7,553 bases of DNA from an uncultured Oscillospiraceae bacterium (GTDB taxonomy: Bacteria; Bacillota; Clostridia; Oscillospirales; Oscillospiraceae): contig CAAFMG010000079.1 in the NCBI GenBank assembly GCA_900763965.1, forward strand, positions 1 to 7,553, in the 5' to 3' direction. The notes under the pieces are model-generated. The model did no database searches and was not told the DNA's origin. It worked only from the letters and a program-made list of their open reading frames with translations. Positions 1 through 3,927 of this stretch are shown piece after piece. The translations under genes were made by a program, and so were the position numbers. How positions within the stretch are numbered: position 1 is the first letter of the stretch; every line of letters starts with the position of its first letter.

Positions 1-39
1 AATGTAGAAAGAACGAAAGGAAGAAAACGGAGAATTCCT

Positions 40-1428
40 ATGGCAAAAGAGATTTCCAGCCGCTCCGGCGGCATCACCATGACGGAAGGGCCTCTGGCCA
101 AAAATATGCTGATTTTCAGCATCCCCCTGATTTTCTCCCAGCTGCTGCAGGTTCTGTTCAATATGGCAGACGTGGCTGTGGTGGGAAAATTTGCCAGTGC
201 CACAGCCCTGGGTTCCGTGGGATCCACCACAACCATCGTCACATTGTTTACAGGCTTCCTCATCGGCATGGGCAGCGGTGTCAACGTCCGTGTGGCTCAG
301 TACCTGGGTGCCCGGAAGGATGCAGACAACAGCCGCTGTGTCCATACCTCGTTGATCCTGTGTACCCTGATGGGTATGCTGATCACCGTGCTGTGTCTGC
401 TTCTGGCCACCCCCATGCTGGAAATGCTCAATACCAAAGAGGATCTGCTGCCCGGTGCGGTGCTGTATTTCCGCATTTATGCCCTGGGTATGCCGGCACT
501 GGGCATTTTCAACTTCGGCAACGGTGTCCTCAGTGCCAACGGTGACACCAAGCGCCCGCTGGTGTATCTGACCCTGGCAGGCATTTTGAATGTGATTCTG
601 AATCTGTTCTTCGTCATTGGATGCCACATGGCTGCCGAAGGTGTGGCTCTGGCCAGTGTGATTTCCCAGTATCTGTCCGCTGTGATGATTCTATACCACA
701 TGGCCCGGCTGGAGGACAGCTGTCGCCTGGAATGGAAGCTGCTGCGGCTGTATCCCGGCGAAACCGGCCGTGTCCTGGGGCTGGGCATCCCGGCAGGCAT
801 TCAGAACGCCATTTTCTCCATTGCAAACCTCTTTGTCCAGGTGGGTGTCAACTCCTTTGATTCCACCGTTGTCTCCGGCAATGCCGCTTCGGTGAACATG
901 GACAGCCTGATGTTCAATGCCGTAGGTGCCTTCTACACCGCCTGCTCCACCTTCATGGGTCAGAACTGGGGTGCCGGAAACCGGAAGCGGGTCATGGAAA
1001 GCTACTGCGTGGCCCAGTTTTACGCCTGCGTGATCTCCCTGGTGCTGGGTGCTGCCTTCTGGTTCTACGGTGAACCCTTCCTGTATATCTTCACCAATGA
1101 ACCGGCCGTTGTGGCTTCCGGCATGGAGCGTGTGAAGATCATGTGCTTCTCCTTTACCCTGTGTACCTTTATGGACAACGCCATCGCCGCCAGCCGTGGC
1201 CTGGGCCGGAGTCTGGTGCCTACCCTGATCGTGGTGGTTGGCTCCTGCCTGTTCCGGATCGCCTGGGTCTATACCATCTTTGCCGCCCATCGCACCATTC
1301 CCATGCTGTACATGGTCTACCCGGTCTCCTGGACCCTGACAGCCACCGCAGAGATCATCTATTTTGTCCACAGCTACCGCCGCATGGCACTGTCCCCCGA
1401 CTCCCATTTGAACGCCGTAAACGGATAA
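40..1428 (+). CDS. MATE-family multidrug/cation exporter
   Basis: Integral membrane antiporter of the MATE (multi antimicrobial extrusion) family. Members export organic cations, drugs or metabolites using an H+ or Na+ gradient; the substrate here cannot be told. The 462-residue length fits the family (about 450), and the sequence is hydrophobic throughout with room for 12 helices in two lobes of six. Family signatures seen: the N-lobe opening TEGPLAKNMLIFSIPLIFSQ (residues 15-34), NMADVAVVGKFA (41-52), RVAQYLGARK (84-93) on the cytoplasmic side, and the second-lobe GQNWGAGN (307-314). The ATG at 40 is chosen because GGAGA (29-33) lies 6 nt upstream; the in-frame ATG at codon 14 has no such site. 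The promoter lies outside the window. A strong terminator follows 3 nt after the stop, so it is the last or only gene of its unit. Family assignment is secure; the subfamily is not assigned. Confidence 0.93.
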   Translation: MAKEISSRSGGITMTEGPLAKNMLIFSIPLIFSQLLQVLFNMADVAVVGKFASATALGSVGSTTTIVTLFTGFLIGMGSGVNVRVAQYLGARKDADNSRCVHTSLILCTLMGMLITVLCLLLATPMLEMLNTKEDLLPGAVLYFRIYALGMPALGIFNFGNGVLSANGDTKRPLVYLTLAGILNVILNLFFVIGCHMAAEGVALASVISQYLSAVMILYHMARLEDSCRLEWKLLRLYPGETGRVLGLGIPAGIQNAIFSIANLFVQVGVNSFDSTVVSGNAASVNMDSLMFNAVGAFYTACSTFMGQNWGAGNRKRVMESYCVAQFYACVISLVLGAAFWFYGEPFLYIFTNEPAVVASGMERVKIMCFSFTLCTFMDNAIAASRGLGRSLVPTLIVVVGSCLFRIAWVYTIFAAHRTIPMLYMVYPVSWTLTATAEIIYFVHSYRRMALSPDSHLNAVNG

Positions 1429-1431
1429 AAC

Positions 1432-1469
1432 AAGATCCCCCGGTTTCGCTTTGAAACCGGGGGATTTTT
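1432..1469 (+). terminator. Intrinsic terminator of the MATE gene
   Basis: A perfect 13-bp stem (1435-1447 with 1453-1465, core CCCCCGGTTTC/GAAACCGGGGG) encloses a 5-nt loop and runs straight into a T tract at 1465-1469. It begins 3 nt after the MATE stop codon. A-rich DNA upstream of the stem (1426-1433) gives a T-rich run on the other strand, so it may also stop transcripts arriving from the minus-strand remnants at 1503-2019. Confidence 0.93.
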
Positions 1470-1502
1470 GCGGAAAAATTTGGAAAATCGAAACTTTACA
1501 GA

Positions 1503-1865
1503 TCAAATGATAAAGTCAATCTTTCTGGCGGTGGTGATTTCCCACATGGTGTTGCTCCACTGGAAGGAATTGTCGGGATTGCGGCGGTAGGGCAGGGTTT
1601 TTTCTGTCAGTTCGGGAATATCCTCCCGCTTTCCGGAGGTGAACTGGGCCATCTTCTCCCCTGCTGTGGACATTCTGGCCCGGATGGCACCCATGCGCCC
1701 ATCCAGCACCTCAAAGCCCTGGGGGCGATTGGTCAGTTCCTACAGCTTCCGCCAGGTCAGCCGCAGGGTTTCCAGAGACTGGATCAGCGGCTCCACATCC
1801 TGAGAAAGAGCCAGTGCCGTCTCCCGGTCCCCTGCCCGGACGGCCTTGGAGGCGTTGCGGTTATT
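1503..1865 (-). pseudogene. C-terminal remnant of GH20-like beta-N-acetylhexosaminidase
   Basis: Read on the minus strand, one frame from about 1865 to the TGA at 1503 gives some 120 codons with a single interruption, a TAG at 1740-1742. Upstream of the stop it reads NASKAVRAGDRETALALSQ and LETLRLTWRKL; downstream it reads ELTNRPQGFEVLDGRMGAIR, then REDIPELTEKTLPYRR. From memory this matches the C-terminal helical part of clostridial family 20 hexosaminidases, in which (L)W-x(3)-N+P-GF(E/D)V-x-D-R-G is followed by IPELEE and LP. The TAG falls where that pattern expects Trp, so one C-to-T change (TGG to TAG) explains it. The whole catalytic domain is missing; homology stops near 1865, where unrelated AT-richer DNA begins. 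An intact enzyme would release terminal GlcNAc or GalNAc from glycans. A GTG at 1709 could start a 68-residue piece, but no ribosome binding site is evident and I treat it as dead. The family call is from pattern recall, not alignment. Confidence 0.62.
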
Positions 1866-1902
1866 TCGATACGGCGTCCAATGATTTGTTGAATATCAAC
1901 AT

Positions 1903-2019
1903 TTATCCCATCGCCGATTCTAAGTTCACATATTCCTTGAGGAAAAGATATTCATAACCTAAACGCGTCATGTGAATTAGTACAGGTATTTTTACTCGCG
2001 AGTCCTCGTTGTGTTTCAT
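1903..2019 (-). pseudogene. hsdR: N-terminal fragment of type I restriction subunit R (HsdR)
   Basis: An ATG at 2019 on the minus strand opens a 38-codon frame, MKHNEDSRVK then IPVLIHMTRLGYEYLFLKEY, ending at TAA 1903-1905. The string SRVKIP-x-L-x-H-x-TRLGYEY-x-x-LK is the characteristic start of HsdR, the ATP-dependent translocase/nuclease subunit of type I restriction-modification. A full HsdR is about 1000 residues, so more than 95% is gone, including nuclease and helicase domains. Shifting frame near 1925 continues as ELRIGDGINVDIQQIIGRRI down to about 1866. This can be lined up with the next HsdR block (I-D-x-x-TNI-x-DIF), so a small indel probably separates the two parts before the junction with the hexosaminidase remnant. 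A plausible ribosome binding site (GAGGG, about 7 nt upstream) and a promoter (2100-2129) are retained. No hsdM or hsdS is present nearby. It could yield a short peptide but not a functional enzyme. Confidence 0.62.
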
Positions 2020-2068
2020 CTTTCTACCCTCGTTTCTTCTGCGCTTCTCATTGGCTAGAATTGCACAA

Positions 2069-2092
2069 AGATAAATTGTAAGATAAATTGTA
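2069..2092. repeat. Perfect 12-bp tandem duplication in hsdR leader
   Basis: AGATAAATTGTA occurs twice head to tail (2069-2080 and 2081-2092). It lies between the proposed hsdR promoter and its ribosome binding site, so it would sit at the very 5' end of that transcript. Each copy contains TACAAT on the minus strand, a usable -10 element. It may be slippage or a two-copy operator. Confidence 0.8.
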
Positions 2093-2099
2093 TATGCCT

Positions 2100-2129
2100 A
2101 GTATAACCTAACAAAACAGTTCCCGTCAA
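2100..2129 (-). promoter_or_regulatory. Predicted promoter of the hsdR fragment
   Basis: On the minus strand TTGACG (2129-2124, 5 of 6 to the -35 consensus) is followed after 18 bp by TATACT (2105-2100, 5 of 6 to the -10 consensus). Initiation would fall near 2093 and leave a leader of roughly 75 nt before the ATG at 2019. A weaker alternative, TTGTTA (2114-2109) with TACAAT (2092-2087), overlaps it. Confidence 0.5.
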
Positions 2130-2322
2130 TATGCCTTTTTCCAACAGATGGGATTGCTTCATAGAAACTGCATGATATCATAACAAGAGATGCCATGGGG
2201 GTCAAGAAAAATGCTTTGAATTGCATTTCTGTAACCAGGCACATTCTGGATAACTATGTTAGCAGGCAAAGATCGTGTATCATCTGTCCGCTGCAAGCCT
2301 ATTTATCCGTATTTTTTACCGA
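2130..2322. other. AT-rich intergenic stretch, no recognised feature
   Basis: Noncoding DNA between the hsdR promoter and the 3' end of the ATPase gene, visibly richer in A and T than the flanking genes. I see no tRNA, no transposase fragment and no convincing terminator for the ATPase on the minus strand. A 43-codon plus-strand frame (2195-2326) has no ribosome binding site and resembles nothing I know. Together with the leader at 2020-2099 it forms a gene-free gap of about 300 bp. Confidence 0.5.
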
Positions 2323-3600
2323 TTAGTTTTTCAACGCCGTGATTGGCACAACAAATACGCCGTCCGGCCGCTGATATGCTGCGTTTGCCATACCACACAG
2401 GACGCAGAGGACGGCTGGCGGTTTTCCCTTTGGGTCTTCTGACATTTGCTTTTTCATTTTCAGAAGATTTGCGGCTGCGGCATCAATTTGGTTTGTCCCC
2501 AGCTTGATTTCAAAGGCACACCATTGCCCATCCGCCAATTCAATGACCGCATCCATTTCCTGTCCACTATAGTCCTGATAATGGTAGAGGTTTGCGCCGA
2601 AGGACTCTGCATAAATGCGCAGATCCCGTTCACACAGTGCTTCAAACAGGAATCCCAGCGTTTCCAAATCTCCCAGCAGCCCGGTAGGCGTTGCTTTCAT
2701 CAGCGCACAGGCAAGGGACGGATCCGAAAAATGCCGCTTTTCTCCCTGTTTTACCCGGACTGAGGAACGGATTTGGGTGGAAAACGGCGGCTGATTGTCT
2801 GTAATGAACAGGCGCTTAAAAATATCCAGATACGCCGCAACGGTATTTCCGTCAATATTCTCGTCATCCACGGCCTTGATGTCCTTCATCAGGGTTTTGT
2901 TCGTAACGGTGGTGCTTTCGTTTCGTGCCAGGGAGCGCAGCAGCAGGCGCATCTTTTGCGTATCCCGCTTGATGCCGTCTATGCGATATACATCATCGTC
3001 AATGACCGCATTCAGGTATTCTGCGGGGAGCAGCATGGCCTGCTCCACCGGCAAGCCCAGGCTGCCGGGCCAGCCGCCCCGGAGAATGAACTCGATCAGC
3101 TTTTTGATGTCCACATCTCCTGTCATGGCAGGGGTCAATTCTCCATGACACAGCTTTTCCAGTGAGACTTTGCCGCAGGAATCCCCGGACTCGTATAAGG
3201 ACATGGGACGCATCCGCAGTTTTCCAATGCGGCCTGCACCGCTGTGCAGAATCCCTTTGTGGTTTGGCGTTGCCGAGCCCGTTAAAATAAACTGCCCCTT
3301 TTGTGCGGTTTGGTCTACCTTGTAGCGTACAGCATCCCACAATGGAGGAACCTCCTGCCATTCGTCAATCAGCCGTGGGGCAGCGCCCTCTAAGACCAAC
3401 GCAGGAGACAGTTCAGCCAGCTGACGGTTTTGAAAGTTGTTGGCAGGGTCGCCAATATAGATCTCACTCTTGCAATGCTGCGCAGAAGTCCATGTTTTGC
3501 CGCACCATTTCGGCCCCTCAATGCAGACCGCACCAAAGGTGGACAGGTATTCCTCTACTTTTGCATCAATGACACGGGGTTTGTAATTCAGACGGTTCAT
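2323..3600 (-). CDS. AAA_14 / DUF4143 ATP-binding protein
   Basis: Predicted cytoplasmic P-loop ATPase of the widespread AAA_14 plus DUF4143 architecture. The physiological role of the family is poorly known; members are often sporadic and accessory. From the ATG at 3600 (425 residues): Walker A GPKWCGKT (29-36), Walker B RLIDEWQE (76-83), sensor-1-like LTGSATP (106-112), and the family block RPMSLYESGD (131-140). The C-terminal DUF4143 region ends in a PD-(D/E)xK-like pattern: E320, D350 in GQEMDAVIE, and E364-x-K366 in FEIKLG. This resembles a nuclease core, though DUF4143 activity is unproven. A 444-residue reading from 3657 is possible but rejected: its ATG lies inside the -35 box of the promoter at 3629-3657, whereas the ATG at 3600 has GAGGTGA 5 nt upstream (3612-3606). 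It is a single-gene unit, transcribed toward the decayed hsdR/GH20 remnants and away from the divergent GTPase gene. No broken frame is seen, so it is probably functional. Confidence 0.85.
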   Translation of the reverse strand: MNRLNYKPRVIDAKVEEYLSTFGAVCIEGPKWCGKTWTSAQHCKSEIYIGDPANNFQNRQLAELSPALVLEGAAPRLIDEWQEVPPLWDAVRYKVDQTAQKGQFILTGSATPNHKGILHSGAGRIGKLRMRPMSLYESGDSCGKVSLEKLCHGELTPAMTGDVDIKKLIEFILRGGWPGSLGLPVEQAMLLPAEYLNAVIDDDVYRIDGIKRDTQKMRLLLRSLARNESTTVTNKTLMKDIKAVDDENIDGNTVAAYLDIFKRLFITDNQPPFSTQIRSSVRVKQGEKRHFSDPSLACALMKATPTGLLGDLETLGFLFEALCERDLRIYAESFGANLYHYQDYSGQEMDAVIELADGQWCAFEIKLGTNQIDAAAANLLKMKKQMSEDPKGKPPAVLCVLCGMANAAYQRPDGVFVVPITALKN

Positions 3601-3628
3601 GGCAATCACCTCATGGATAAGTGATTTT

Positions 3629-3657
3629 ATTATAATCCATTCAGTCTGATTTTTCAA
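3629..3657 (-). promoter_or_regulatory. Strong promoter of the ATPase gene
   Basis: On the minus strand TTGAAA (3657-3652) and TATAAT (3634-3629) are separated by exactly 17 bp, close to the sigma-A consensus. Transcription would start near 3622, giving a leader of about 22 nt that contains the GAGGTGA ribosome binding site and then the ATG at 3600. This sets the start codon of the gene and rules out the upstream ATG at 3657. Confidence 0.82.
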
Positions 3658-3697
3658 CCGTATTCAGTCGGATTTTGCGATTTCATTCTGTCATTTT
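3639..3697. repeat. Three direct repeats with 23-bp period at ATPase promoter
   Basis: ATTCAGTCTGATTTT (3639-3653) recurs as ATTCAGTCGGATTTT (3662-3676; 14 of 15 identical) and as a degenerate third copy, ATTCTGTCATTTT (3685-3697). The starts are spaced exactly 23 bp apart. Copy 1 covers the promoter spacer and part of the -35 box; copies 2 and 3 lie just upstream. The layout suits a multi-site binding region for a regulator, placing sites on roughly the same face of the helix. Confidence 0.65.
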
Positions 3698-3869
3698 CGA
3701 GCCTGCGCATTATCATCGTAAAACACGGCTGCGTTCTTCCGCCTCATCCGCGCTACAAAGGTTAGCGTATATCGCTCACAGACGGATGAACGGACGATCC
3801 TGATCTTCCAAAAGAAAACGGCATTGCAGGCAAGGATAACGACAAACCCAGGGAAATTCTCAAAATCTA
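3698..3869. other. Divergent intergenic region, no recognised gene
   Basis: The gap between the divergent ATPase and GTPase genes spans 3601-3927. Apart from the promoters and repeats listed separately, I see no RNA gene. A 60-codon stop-free frame on the minus strand (3873-3691, ending VARMRRKNAAVFYDDNAQAR-K) has no ATG or ribosome binding site near its beginning and no family I can name. It could be an eroded gene end, part of a dispersed repeat, or chance. Confidence 0.4.
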
Positions 3870-3898
3870 TCGACTACAGCCCCCTTTCATGCTATAAT
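3870..3898 (+). promoter_or_regulatory. Promoter of the GTPase-NYN gene
   Basis: An extended -10 element, TGCTATAAT (TG at 3890-3891, TATAAT at 3893-3898), is preceded at 17 bp by a moderate -35 box TCGACT (3870-3875, 4 of 6). Initiation is predicted near 3905, only about 23 nt before the ATG at 3928, so there is no room for a leader peptide or attenuator of the kind seen before tet(M). Confidence 0.7.
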
Positions 3899-3921
3899 CA
3901 GGGAAATCGTATGAAAGGGGG
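3880..3921. promoter_or_regulatory. Perfect 11-bp inverted repeat bracketing -10 box and SD
   Basis: CCCCCTTTCAT (3880-3890) is repeated inverted as ATGAAAGGGGG (3911-3921), with 20 bp between. The left arm abuts the extended -10 element. The right arm contains the whole Shine-Dalgarno sequence (AGGGGG, 6 nt before the ATG). If transcription starts near 3905 only the right arm is in the mRNA, so the repeat would act as a DNA operator. In any transcript entering from upstream it would fold and hide the ribosome binding site. Confidence 0.65.
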
Positions 3922-3927
3922 ATCTTT

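Noticed and set aside
691..1506. 271-codon minus-strand open frame opposite the MATE gene
   Set aside because: Antisense shadow of a convincing transporter gene; His/Gln/Gly/Asp-rich translation without any motif or ribosome binding site, as expected from GC-rich codons read backward.
2195..2326. 43-codon plus-strand open frame downstream of the ATPase
   Set aside because: No ribosome binding site, no recognisable similarity, and it runs into the 3' end of the ATPase gene on the other strand.
3639..3697. The 23-bp-period repeats as a CRISPR array
   Set aside because: Repeat cores of about 15 bp with 8-bp gaps are far too short for repeats and spacers, and no cas gene is present.
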